64,000 bases of DNA from Chalara sp. BL73 (Eukaryota > Ascomycota > Leotiomycetes > Helotiales). Position numbers and translations under genes: made by a program. Positions 33,177 to 44,831 of this stretch are shown one piece after another. The notes below the pieces were generated by a model that had not been told where the DNA came from, did no database searches, and saw only the letters and a program-made list of their open reading frames with translations. How positions within the stretch are numbered: position 1 is the first letter of the stretch; each line of letters begins with the position of its first letter. The stretch is from positions 1 to 64,000 of the forward strand of contig CAKJVC010000192.1 of assembly GCA_918026815.1 (NCBI GenBank). Reading direction: 5' to 3'.

Positions 33177-34149
33177 CCTATTTTAGAGGTATTGCAGCGT
33201 TCAGGTATTTTATAATCTTTTGCAGCTTATATGTAAAGATGAGAACAAACAGGCAGAAAGGCGTTCCGTGGCAAAATAAGCACACGTGACCACAGCGGTG
33301 CTGTGTCAGAAGTAGGCTTTTCGATAAGCCTAAAAAATGTTACCTTAAATTTGAATTTGAAGGCACATTGTGTCTTTGTGAGCTGGTGTCCGCGCCTCTC
33401 CGACTAGTTATTGTCCACTTTGTCTTGGTGTCAATCGATAGGGTTCCATCCCTAGAATTTAACCCCTGTTCGTGCTGTGAGCGGTGCATATTGGTCAACA
33501 GCGCAGCTTTAGATCGCAACCTTTAAGAGCACCCTTCTCCTTGTTAAGTTCGGTAAATTATGCGTAGCTACCAGTAGCTCCTAGCCATTTGCAGAGTATC
33601 GACATCACCCATAGTACAGCCCCAAGAATTCCGACTGCTCTCACGTCATCGTGTAGCCCTTTGATAGCTGTGTGCTCTTATTCAGAATCCAGCATACGGG
33701 AATTCTTGGAGAAACGTAACAATACATTAGCATGTAAATTTCTCTCTAGTTAGAGTAATAAATGCTTGAACGTGCCCACCCACTTCTCCCCCATGATGTT
33801 GAAATCAATGAACATGACATATGTTGTCGAATTAATGTATTTTCCAGCATATCAACTCAAAACAGCCTGTGGTAAATAAATTTTAGAAATCATACGAAGC
33901 TCGTATACTGAGAGAGCTATGTAACATGTTTGTTTACCTAGGTCCGCTCTGAGCTAGAGTTGAGTCCACGCTCCCGGGCTCTTTCTCACGCCTTACAAAC
34001 TTGCATGCCTCGTGTTGGATTCGGAGATATCTTGGTTACATCATATGAGATCTGACTGTACCGCGGAGACTTGTTACATCTTGTCGGTAGGCTATAGATA
34101 TGGCTAATTGAACACGGACGATTGATTGAGATCTCATGTGGGCCATCAA
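33177..34149. other. Intergenic
   Basis: No gene recognised in about 970 bp. Confidence 0.35.
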
Positions 34150-34510
34150 ATATAAGTTCTGTTTTCGAACTTTATTATTGTTAAGCAACGCACTAACTCG
34201 AACAAAATCCCCATAATTAGCATATAGTTGCTAGATATCAACATTACCTTAAGATTCTTAGATGCCTTCTTCATAGAATAAAACCTAGTTAGCTTAAGGA
34301 GAAACGGGCCACGAAATGTATTAAACCAGTGGATGAAACCGCGATGGAGTAGAATCCTGCATATCAATCCGGCATTGAAGAAGGTGCCGGCTACTGTGGT
34401 GCGCAAAACTGCCTTAAGGGAACTCTACCCTTCCATAAAGATGTAGTCGATCAACAACCCAGCCAGCGCTGCAAGAAAGGCACCGAAAATTGACCACTCT
34501 TTCCCATTGA
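34150..34510 (-). pseudogene. Cytochrome P450 N-terminal relic
   Basis: Minus strand, one frame: GKEWSIFGAFLAALAGLLIDY then a TAG, ALRTTVAGTFFNAGLIC-type membrane segment, HWFNTFRGPFLLKLTRFYSM, then a frame shift into DI-stop-QLYANYGDFVRVS. This is the membrane anchor, the proline hinge (FxGPFLxKLT) and the first conserved block (LHxxYGxxVRxG) of fungal microsomal P450s. No I-helix or heme-binding Cys follows downstream (below 34150), so about 80 percent of the gene is missing. Confidence 0.6.
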
Positions 34511-35904
34511 TCCCAATTGGCGGATAGCGAGGCGAACGGTGACACCTGGTATAAGCGGCACTATCCGGCTGATTATCAGCTGCGCAAATTTCTGATTGCA
34601 GGATTGTTGATTGGGACTTGGGTCATAGCCTCTAAGATATTCGGTCGCAAAAGGGTGCAAAAAACTTGATTTTTTGGGGGTTCAAATCGGTGTTGAGAGA
34701 TCTGTATTAGAAATCAGACCTATTAGTTTAGCCACAGTTTAGCTACATACCTTTGTGACTGACTTGTATTGATGAAACTGAAGTTTGTGCTATGTTTATC
34801 TCGAACAATAATCTCTCCTTTTACTATTCGCCTAAATTAGGGGCAATGCAGACTCTTTCTGCCCAGGACTTCTCAGAATTAGTGTATTTTCTCCCGGTGT
34901 GCTAATGCATGAAAAGATTGGGTCATTCGTATTCATTGAAAATATGTATTTTCATGCCTTGACATAATCATAGTCTGCACCATTAGAACAAGAAGCGAAG
35001 AATATGACAATGCATCCTACTTAGCTGTCTTGAGTTTAATCGAAGAATAGAGGAATAGAGTAATAGGGAGGAAATATAGGCGTTCCATTCAGAGAAAATG
35101 GAGAGGCCAGACTGGTGCATTTCATTTCATTAGAATGATTTGGAGCCTTCTATACATACTATAACAACCTGTTAGGGATATGGAGTTTTCTAGGATCTGG
35201 GGAGATTAAGACAGAGGAATCCTGGTGGCAAGGGGAATTTGAAGTAAATATATTTAAGGCTAAAGATGAACTGAAAGTTCAAAGGGTAGAAAATACCGAA
35301 GGTCTAGATCTGAGTATTAAGAATGAGGCTGGGACTATGGACGCTGCTAAATACCCCCAATCTCATTTTAGAAATTTCGGTTACGAGATGGTACGATCAA
35401 TATAGCCGGGCCCAGCCAGTTCTATTTCGATTTCAGCTTTAAAAACTATTCTGCTCTATTAGAGCTAAATCTTGAATGGCGGAAGTTCGTGCCAAGACTT
35501 TGACCGCCACTCTAGTATGCTATTGTATCTCGATTATTGCTATGAGTCACGCCATCAGAACAAGCATAATCAATCTGACTATTCTCTTGATTCTTCTGTA
35601 TAAGCTGAAATACGGAGTGGGGTTGCCATAGATCAAAGCCACATCTCGCTTGAATATCTTACTGCCTAAATAGGCAGACATAAGACTTGACGAGCGCCTG
35701 AGACCACAAGAGTTAATGCAACACCTCAGGTCCTTAGGTCTATTTTATGGCGTGTATTTATAATTTTCATATCTCGTAGTCTACAGAAACCGGGGGCATT
35801 CCAAATACAGTATCAGCACCAAGCAGGACAAACTTTGCTTATTGGGATTAAACTGGGGCACTTTCCATCGTGTCTATTCAAGCAGAAACAGCTATAAAAT
35901 CAAC
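34511..35904. other. Intergenic
   Basis: About 1.4 kb with no recognised gene. The only frames are short and unlike known families. Confidence 0.35.
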
Positions 35905-36456
35905 ATGACATCTTCAGGACCACCCAGCACCTTCCTGGTGGCAGAACATCTGGAGAGGTTTAAGGTCTCCCCCATGAAATATCTCGCCCAGCATAAGGAG
36001 GAATGCCAACACCTGATAGCTAGTACCATCGTCAAGCATAGCAACAAAATCCTCATCGTCCAGCGAAGTAGACACGACTACGCTGGCCTCTCCTGGGAGA
36101 TCCCGGGCGGATCATGCGATCCTGAAGACGAGAGCATCCTCAGCGCTGCATGTCGCGAACTCTGGGAGGAAGCACGGCTGACAGCCACCGCCGTATTAGA
36201 TGTGGTCGAAGAGGGCCATGATTTGACGGACACGCTTAATGGAAGCATCTGGCGGAAGATGACGTTCCTCGTCGAGGTTGAGAATGCGGCATCCGAAACG
36301 CTGGATGTAAGGTTGGATCCTAATGAACATGAGGACTTCCTCTGGGCCACAGAGGAGGAATCCCGAAATGGGAGCGTTGGGGACAAGATCATCAGTTGGA
36401 TCAGTGAGGGGCAGAAGGAGACGGTATTGAGAGCGTTTGCGATGACAGCATCTTGA
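35905..36456 (+). CDS. Nudix hydrolase
   Basis: Single exon. The ATG at 35905 (MTSSGPPSTF) gives 183 aa; an upstream non-ATG extension is not needed. The Nudix box reads EIPGGSCDPEDE, then ILSAACRELWEEARL. REL-x-EE is intact, one residue is inserted before the first Glu, and the usual Gly after EEx is Arg. It is preceded by the strand ILIVQRSRHDYAGLSWEIP. Such enzymes hydrolyse nucleoside diphosphates linked to another group, using a divalent metal held by the Glu residues. The substrate cannot be told. The altered box is still compatible with activity. Confidence 0.85.
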   Translation: MTSSGPPSTFLVAEHLERFKVSPMKYLAQHKEECQHLIASTIVKHSNKILIVQRSRHDYAGLSWEIPGGSCDPEDESILSAACRELWEEARLTATAVLDVVEEGHDLTDTLNGSIWRKMTFLVEVENAASETLDVRLDPNEHEDFLWATEEESRNGSVGDKIISWISEGQKETVLRAFAMTAS

Positions 36457-37902
36457 TTGTGTCATGGCATTGACCCAGCAATCATAATCACAGGGCCGAG
36501 TGAGCCAATATTTGCGTACTGCCCCTCATCCCAAGATGCTAGACTTGATGTATTATGGCGATCTCCATATGTCAGCACAGTAGTTTTCATTAGTATTAGA
36601 CTTAGTTTGGAATTAGCAGGATTGGAATTATGGAGCTCTAGCTAATATCATGTTATGACAATGCGCCAACCGTTGACGGTCATACGATATAATTCTGATC
36701 TTGCGCAGTAAACGAGTGTTCAGACCACCGAGAGTCCCGAGCTATCCAAGGAATTTTGTTCGCTGGAAGGGGAATAATGTCGAATCCTAGTAGTACGTAG
36801 CAGAATCATGCATTTCCATGTAGGTCAAGAGATTCACAATAAAATGGGTATCAAACGGCCAATTCCTAAACATCATTTTGTTGATATAGACCACATCAAT
36901 CCATAAGGTCGTAACTTTGTCAAGCTGCCGACGTCGCTGAACAGCAGCTCAAGGCATGATCTCACTTGGAGTCAATGGTAATCCGAGCATCACTGTCATC
37001 AAGAATTGTCTTCAAAGCTGGCATAGAGTCCCAGAGTATACGGGAATGCTTCATGTTCTGCCATATCAGCTTCAGGCTGGTGTTTCAATCGACACCTAAT
37101 CGGTAAGTATTCCACACCAGTTAGGTTCCTAAGAAAGCGCTTTGTTTCGCCCGATTTAAGTGGCGCATATGGACAACAATTCGTTGTACCGAATCAATTG
37201 AATATAAAGTTTCTGAGAATTAAGTTCATCTAACTACGATGTAGGTGTATTCCTGAGACAAATCCTTTCTCAGTTGAGATGCTTGAGCCTTTGGGAAGTA
37301 GCTAAATCGCTGCTGCCTTGAACCACGGTTCGGCTTTCAAATGGCCAACATGGTTGTATGATCGAAACAAATAAGAAAAGACCAAGGCGATATGCCTTGA
37401 GGATGGAATTCAATTATAGTCTTTTTATTCTGTGAACATCTTATTCATTTCTACACAGACAGTACGATCAAAGTGTGCGCCACAAATTAAACGCCGTAGA
37501 ACCCCTTTGCAGGACCCCTATACTCCAAGCGCCATCAGAACAATATGCCTCACCAGTGCAGACAATTCCTTCACTAGTCCTTTCCTCCATCCCATTAACA
37601 GGAACAAATCGGCATCAGGCCATGCTGATGCCAATGATAAAAAAGAGCCGATGGCACTGGGGATTGTTCCAACAAGCCAGAAGAAAAGATGATACAGGAA
37701 AGGAATTGGAACTTTTGTGTAATGTGCAAAAAGCAGAGTAGCTGAGCTGACAGTATGCGAAGGACGTCAAAACAACGTAAAAGTATAGCCGTTATCCAGG
37801 TCATCGTTAGGTCGTTGAACATCGACCGTTTTCGTCATATCAAATATGCCAAATAGTAGACAGATTGAGGCCAAGCAGAGTGGATATAGCAGTAGCCAAA
37901 GA
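36457..37902. other. Intergenic
   Basis: About 1.4 kb without a recognised gene. The short frames near 37430-37740 look like chance. Confidence 0.35.
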
Positions 37903-40362
37903 CTAAAATGCATCTTCATCGGTCCAATTAGCCTCACTACCAGAAACGATACGGTTTCCTGCTGCGTCTGTGGTGTAATGGCTGGGCTGTTTTCCATAAG
38001 GAGCTACTCCTCTCTGCTTCTTTGGAGGATTGTTTATTGGGTAAGCATCTTCAGGGTTATATCTCTTGGGTGCTATTCCTCGAGCAGCACGAAGTTTTGC
38101 ATAGTACGCATCAGATGCATCCGCTTCCTCCTCGTCACTCGCATAACTCTCCCAATTCTCCGAACCAGAGACTGCAGTGGTTGCGGAGGACGTGTTGGAG
38201 ATTTGGCGACTCGAAGGTATCGATGCATATGAGGTGGAGTTCGTATATCGTTGATTGTCGCGTTCGTTCTGGCGCATTGAAGAATGGAGATCATGGTATG
38301 ATTGTGGACGGCTTTGGGGCTGGTTGGCATATCGATCATCGTACACATCTTCAGGAGAAACAGGACGAACAATGCCACTTGAAGCCACACTATCCATGCG
38401 GAATTGATTGACAGGAGTAGGAGCTGGTGGTGGTACAGTAAGATCTCTCATTTTTGGAGGTGGAGCCTATCGTAGTGAATAACTTGTTAAAAAGTAGACC
38501 AAGGAATCACTTACTCTTGGTGGTGGGGCCATCTTTCCGGCGAAACCATTGCCTTCTTGCCTCGAATCGGGACGAACTCGGCGTTCTGGCGAACCATTAC
38601 CATTGTGATGTGAAAGAGGCGCTCTTGATGGAATCTTAGAAGGCGAGGCAGTTCGTGCCGTAGCTGCAGAAACCGAGCTCGCAGGGGGATTCCGTCGAGC
38701 GGTGCCTCCGGCCACAGGCGTCTTAGTGCCAGCTCTTGACGGTGCTCTTGGCGGCGGAGCCTTAGCAGTGCTGTTCGTGCGACTTGGGGGTCCAGTCTTG
38801 GTCTTGACGGTTGTGGTCGTCGTAGTTACCATTGTAGTAGGAGCAGGCGTTCGTGAACGTGGTCCAGGTGCAGGTTTGACCTCGGAAGCTTCAAGTTCGT
38901 CTAAATAACTTTCTCCATGAACTAGGAATGGTCGACCGTACTCATCCTCCCACTTCTCCAAGACCTTCCGTAACTGCACAGTGAGCTTCGGTAGATCCTT
39001 TGCAATTCTCTTGCGCATCTTCTCCTCTCTCAACAACCTTGTTGGGTCACGTTTCTCGCCTTTCTGGCCACGCCCCAATAAACGAGATGCATCCTGGCCG
39101 GAAGATTGGAGGTCGTTCCGATCTTTGATCAGTGAACGGTGTTGGTCAATAAGCGCGAGAGTTGGTGCACGTTGCTCTTTCAATGCTTCCAAGCGAGCAA
39201 TCTCTTGTTCATGTGCCTCCAGCAGCGCATCGCTGTACACATCCGAGAACGCTGGCGTAAAGTCCAACATTTCCTCTTCTGAAAAATATAGACTATCCCA
39301 CAGTTCCTGCAACTTGTATCTTGAATCCTCAACAAAGAGATGTAGATTTTGTCTCTTGAGCTCGTTGAGTCGTGCCAACTCGTCTTCGAACTCATTGATT
39401 TGTCGAACACCACATCCTCGATTGCCATTTAGAAATCGCTTTTTCTCTGATTCCTCAACACCTAGTCGATCCCAAAGGCTCTCCACAGTAGATTTAAGTT
39501 CCTTCAATCGCTTTTCACGTGCCTTCTTCTCCTCTGCTAACTTGTCTCGCTTCGATCTTAGTCTAACTATATCCTCTTCGTGGAGACCAAGTTGCTCAGG
39601 GGAATCTCTATAGTACTTTACAATCATGCCATCAGTCTGGGCTTGTGGAGTTCCCAGTTCCGCCCATAATTGAATAATGTTCTCAGAAATTGCTTTGACC
39701 TGAGCGACGCGGCGAGTATACTCCTCATACACGCGAGTGAACTCATCATCCAAGGTAGTAACATATGTTGTTGACAGGTCGAACGTAGGTGGTATGCTGG
39801 AGTTGTTCGAGGTGGGAGGAAGCGCAATCTTGACAAAGGATGATTCGAGGTGGGACGAGTAAGACTCGAGTGCTTGTACGAGTTCTACATTTTGTTAGTG
39901 CATTACCTTATGTCGCGTGGAATATACTGACTCTTCACTTGCTCAAATCGCTCCTTATGGATACGGGATATCTGCTGATGCTTCTCCTTCAAACCTTGTA
40001 AACATGGAAGAAGTGGTGTAGTAATTCTCAAGTCTTCATCCTCTGCCTCATATTCATGTCGGTCCTTAGGTCCGTTGATAGAAACATCCATCTGCTTGAT
40101 CGTGGTGATGATACGATGTGCCTCGCTGGTTAACTCATTCTTCTCGTTTGCGACCTGTCGTACTTGATTATGCAAAGTTTCTGAGAGTGCGGCAAATAAC
40201 TTGCGTATGGTTAGCGGGTAGGCTCGGGTTACAACTATATATTCCACTGACCTCAGATTCTCGAGCTTCTCGCTCATGGCTGGGAACTCCAATCTCGTCA
40301 AAGAGGCCATGTAGCTGTCCAATAATGGTCGAAACCTGTGAAGATAGATAGCTGGTATCCAT
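37903..40362 (-). CDS. ase1: Ase1/PRC1/MAP65 antiparallel microtubule bundling protein
   Basis: Four exons, 40362-40252, 40199-39932, 39884-38515 and 38466-37903, total 770 aa with every phase closed. Introns 1 and 2 use GTCAGT donors. Ase1 cross-links antiparallel microtubules in the spindle midzone during anaphase. Family marks: the N-terminal LHGLFDEIGVPSHEREARES, LFAALSETLHNQ, long coiled coils (LRSKRDKLAEEKKAREKRL), and the spectrin-like microtubule-binding core with LWDRLGV, LWDSLYFSEEE and KWEDEYGRPFLVHGESYLD. The tail (about 440-770) is basic, Ser/Pro/Thr-rich and disordered. It contains SP/TP sites fitting CDK control, as in yeast. It shares a 674 bp divergent promoter with CSN5. Confidence 0.92.
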
Positions 40363-41036
40363 GATGGCCAGCGTAGGATAAGTCTAGATTGGATTGTGCC
40401 TTGCGGTGATCGTGGTGGTCTAGGTCTATGTCTTCGTCTACCGAGGAATGGAAGCTTGCAGTGCCGATAATAAGAGGGTATTATCCACAGCTTAGCAGTG
40501 ATATATGAGCAATCGCGAGTGCGAAACTGCTACAGGTATTGTAGAGATCTCATCAAGGAGCGACGTGAAGAAAAGACGCGTCTATGAGAAGATACTAGAG
40601 CTGTTCCTGCAGAGGGATGGATGATGATGATGGGCTTTGCAGTTGGTGACTTGCAGTAAACAGGTTGACACAGCAACCAAATAAACATGGCCAAACGCCC
40701 CACTTGATGTTTCACCCCGCTTCGGTGTGCTATTATAAGATATGATATAAGCACGACATTAATGTATCCCAAAGAAGGGTACGGTTCGTGCGGAGACACT
40801 AATAAATACGACGGAATAACGTTGAGCCTTATACAACGTTAAAACTGCAGAGCCAATAGATCGCAAAAAGCTCTATTTAAACCTACTTTTTGGTGCAACA
40901 AACCAGTATACACATAGGTGTGTGGTTATTACACCCTACATTCACATCTCGTGCCCCGCCAAGCTTGGCAAGGCTGCAGCCCTTCACCTCAACTCCAATA
41001 TTGACAATACCACGACAATCCCACAGACAGCAACCA
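40363..41036. promoter_or_regulatory. Divergent promoter, ase1 / csn5
   Basis: 674 bp between two start codons. It includes a pyrimidine-rich stretch before csn5 (CCCTTCACCTCAACTCCAAT) and a TATTTAAA-like run near 40874. A minus-strand ORF at 40530-40799 is without relatives. Confidence 0.4.
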
Positions 41037-42115
41037 TGGCAGCCGCATTAAAGACCTGGGGTAAGTACCGTAGCTTGAATTGAGCTACTTGCATGCACAG
41101 GATCTTTGGATACATCAAGTGAAGCTGACTTTGCCTCTATTTAGAGCTCGATAACAACGTCAAGCTTGTCGATAACCACCGGGACGCCTTGTATGCCTAT
41201 GACACCGAGGAGCAAAAGGCGATTCAGAACAGTAAGCCATGGCGAACTGATCCAAATCACTTCAAACATGTCCGAATCTCAGCAGTAGCGCTTCTTAAGA
41301 TGGTTATGCATGCACGTTCCGGCGGCGATATAGAGGTTATGGGCTTGATGCAAGGGAAAATCGCAGGAGACACTTTCATTGTCACAGACGCTTTCAGGCT
41401 CCCAGTCGAGGGCACGGAAACACGAGTCAATGCGCAGGATGAAGCAAACGAGTATATGGTTGGATACTTGGAGGCATGCCGCACGCAAGGAAAGCTCGAG
41501 AACGCAGTTGGATGGTATCACAGTCACCCAGGCTACGGATGCTGGCTCAGCGGCATCGATGTCTCAACGCAAGCTACACAGCAAACATTCTCTGATCCCT
41601 TCCTCGCTGTAGTCATCGACCCAGACCGTACTATCTCAGCAGGTAAGGTAGAAATTGGCGCCTTCAGAACATACCCCGACAACTACACTCCGGCATCAGG
41701 CACGACAGATGACGGTTATCAAAGCATTCCCTTAGCCAAAATTGAAGATTTTGGGGCGCACAGCAGTCGATATTATTCATTAGAGGTCTCGCATTTCAAG
41801 AGCTCGCTGGATACACATTTGCTAGAACAGCTATGGAACAAGTATTGGGTTCAAACACTAAGTCAAAGTCCTCTCTTCACCAACCGCGAGTACAGTAGCA
41901 AGCAGATGCTCGATCTTAGCTCCAAGATCAAACAAGCTAGCACGCTAGTCTCGAAAAGCAGAAATGGAGCAAATAGCAAAACTTTGGATCGGGAGCTAGA
42001 GAAGGTTGTTAGGGACGGAAACAAGATTGCAGGGGAGGAGATGACCGGCCTGATGGCTGGAGAGGTGAAGGCTCGTCTATTCAATGGACTGGGAGATGTA
42101 GGATCTACGTCTTGA
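41037..42115 (+). CDS. csn5: COP9 signalosome subunit 5 (JAMM deneddylase)
   Basis: Exon 1 (41037-41061, 25 nt: MAAALKTW) and exon 2 (41145-42115) give 331 aa. CSN5 is the catalytic subunit that removes Nedd8 from cullins, controlling SCF ubiquitin ligases. In Aspergillus its loss blocks sexual development and alters secondary metabolism. The metal site is complete: E72 in [12 protein letters not shown], and H134, H136 and D147 in [14 protein letters not shown], with S144. The start fits the family (LDNNV..D..Y.YD..EQ). The C-terminal helices ([12 protein letters not shown] to [10 protein letters not shown]) that bind CSN6 are present. It is convergent with the GluRS gene, 215 bp apart. Confidence 0.96.
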
Positions 42116-42330
42116 CGGAGGGTTAGAGGAGTGCACTTTTATGGCGAGATCATCACGATAGCATTGCATGGCGTAAAATGGCGTCAAGCTACGAACATGG
42201 GCAAAATACAGCCTAAAAATACAGTGAGAATTAGAATTCCCCATAAAATTACAATATTTCCAATGTACCATTATGAATAGCACGTTCAAGGTTACCAAAA
42301 CTGGCAGATTTCAGCTATACACCATCCCAT

Positions 42331-44435
42331 TTATCCGTCCAGACTCCCACCAGCCTCGTCCTCAATACTCTGAATAAGGACTTCGGATGCCTTCTGAAAC
42401 CTACTCACACATTCATCCCTTCCCAAAACCCTCATCAACTCGGTGCCTTCAGGGCCATTCATACCGCCTAGTATAGCCCATCTGATGGTCTGATGACAGA
42501 TCGTAATCCAGGCTTTGGTCAGGATAGCTTCCACTTCTATGTCTTTCCCTTCGACGTCCAAAATTGCTTCCACGTTCTGCTTGACAAATGCGGTAATCCA
42601 CGACTTCAGCTCTTCCTTATCCCAGTTTTGTTGCTCGATCTTCTCGAATAACTGGAGGAAGTCGAGAAGTTTGGTGCTGGCGATACTGATATCAAAGTTA
42701 GGATGTATTTTGGGGAGCTCAAGCTGTAGGATATTAGCCTGCAAAACGTCCACAGGTGGCGCAGTGAAGAAGTAGGGATTTTGGTCGATGAACTTCTGGG
42801 GTAATGTGTATTGCGAGCTCTGTATGGCACCGCTCACGAAGTCGCTCACGAAGGCTACACGTTCTTCATCTGTGGAAATCGAGCGATAAAAAGCATATTT
42901 ATCTGGATGAGCGACACTAGCGGCATTGAGCACCTTGACTATGGGATTTGTGACCAACTCCGTGATATTTTGAGAGGGTTTAGGCGAGGGGTTTGAGAGG
43001 TATCGCTTTGCGTGGCGTTTCTGAAGGAACCAGAGCTTTTCAAAACTTACTATCGTGTCGCCTTTTGTGTACTTCAAACTTGCCTTCAGAAATTGTTAGT
43101 GATGGGAAATTGCGCTCTACACAGACGAGCTTACGACATCGATCAGGTCTTGCATTCCCATAACATCTGATTTCTCCTGATGTGACCAGCCCAGAAGAGC
43201 GACGAAGTTTGCGAGCGTCTCTGGGAAGATACCTTCTTCCCTAAGCTCACGAATGTTGGTATGTCCCATTCGCTTGCTTAGCTTCTGCCTGTCTGAATTA
43301 ACGAGAAGCGCTATGTGTGCAAATTTTGGAGGCTCCCAGCCGAAGGCCTTATATAAAGCAAGATGTTTAGGGGTGGATGACATCCATTCCTATTTCCAGC
43401 GTTAAATATTAGGCTTCTTGGCATAATAGTATTACCTACTGATCCACGAACTACATGTGTGATATTCATGAAGTGATCATCAACCACATTGGCAAGGTGA
43501 TATGTAGGGAATCCATCTGACTTCAGCAGAATTGGATCTTCATATCCAAGGTTTATATGTTTCTTTAGTACACGTTGCGGCATCTGACCGTGTACGAGAT
43601 CCCGATATGGCGGGTATACTTCTGGTGCCAGCAATCGAACCACATAAGATTCTCCCTTTGCTGCGCGGTCATCAGACTCCTCTTTAGGGATCTGTGCGCA
43701 TTTTCTGTCGTAATCTTGTGCATGACCTAGCTTGCTCTGAAGCTCGGCATGTTGCCTCAGCCGTTCAGCTGAGCAGAAACAGCGATATGCGTGTCCTGAA
43801 GCAAGAAGTTGCTTGGAAGCTTCTTGATATATAGGCGTCCTCTCAGACTAGAATACAATTAGACATTAAAGGACTATGCTGAGAAATGCTTGTAACGTAC
43901 TTGCTTGTAAGGACCATATGGGCCACCAACCTTCGGACCTGTACAAACTTAGAACAGTTCTCGTTATGTAGGACCACGCATTCAGACCTTCATCCCATTG
44001 GATGCCTGCCCATTCAAGATTTGAGAATAAATCTTCTTCCGCGTCTGATTTCGTTCTTTTCTTGTTTGGTCAGCCCTTGATTCCACCTTCAAAACGACAG
44101 CACTTAGTCACCTGATCAGTGTCCTCAATTCGCAACAAAAATTGGCCGCCAGTCGCTTTAGCAATCAGATAGTTGAACAAGGCAGTCCTCAATGATCCTA
44201 GATGGAGGTTTCCAGTCGGCGAAGGAGCAAACCTGGTTCTGGCCGGCCCATCCCTCACAAGGTCATTATGAGCCTTGAGGTTTGAGGAATGGTGTGTTCG
44301 TCTCTGTGGACTTCTTGAGAAAATCTGACAGGACTGACAGATATATGCTGATGTACTCGTCCTTTTTCCTGCTCCACGTGCCAACTTCATAGTCCGAGCT
44401 TTTAGCACCATTATTATTTCTAGGTTGCTGCCCAT
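42331..44435 (-). CDS. MSE1: Mitochondrial glutamyl-tRNA synthetase
   Basis: Six exons: 44435-44112, 44060-43988, 43938-43901, 43847-43440, 43389-43135 and 43083-42331; phases close to 616 aa from the first ATG. In-frame ATGs at 44411 and 44390 are equally possible. The N-terminus is basic and Ser-rich, fitting a mitochondrial presequence. The class I signature follows as [20 protein letters not shown] (HIGH-type motif). Next come [12 protein letters not shown], the zinc-free insert, [15 protein letters not shown], and the KMSKS-type loop QKLSKRMGH. The C-terminal anticodon-binding domain is helical. Bacterial-type architecture separates it from the cytosolic enzyme. It shares a 396 bp divergent promoter with the DnaJ gene. 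Confidence 0.94.
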
Positions 44436-44831
44436 ACATCGGCAATGTTATATATTGTTAGCGTAGAAGATTCAAAGACGTTCCATAAGCCCAATTATGA
44501 AATGAAACAAGCCAAAACATGTACGTATTGATATTTGGTTCAGGAGTTAGAGACAGGCAAACGACTACGCTGGGAAATGTTCCCCCGTTCCGTACCCACT
44601 TGGCAAATACCATCACCCCTGCCACAAGAAATCTTCAGCCCTATGATAACAAACAAATCCTCTGCACGCTTACACAAAATTGTTGCAGCCTTGATTTCAC
44701 AAGGCTTTCCACAGCTTCCGTTTTTCAAGCACTCCATGTGTTAGAACTTCGAATATTCTTAAAATTGTCCCTAAATCTGGGCCATCAACTTCGGAAAAGC
44801 CACTTATCGATCGTCGCAATCACTTCTCGCC
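44436..44831. promoter_or_regulatory. Divergent promoter, mitochondrial GluRS / DnaJ
   Basis: 396 bp between the start codons. A pyrimidine-rich stretch runs up to the DnaJ start. I did not see a convincing heat-shock element (nGAAn repeats), though TTCAAGCACTCC and GAACTTCGAATATTC near 44720-44760 are loosely similar. Confidence 0.35.

Noticed and set aside
31038..36456. Possible secondary-metabolite cluster (P450 relic, Nudix, secreted protein)
   Set aside because: No polyketide synthase, NRPS, terpene cyclase or cluster regulator in the window, and the P450 is a stub.
38073..39613. Long plus-strand ORFs opposite ase1 (for example 38981-39613)
   Set aside because: They are antisense shadows of the coiled-coil coding sequence, Ser/Arg-rich from complement codons and without family resemblance.
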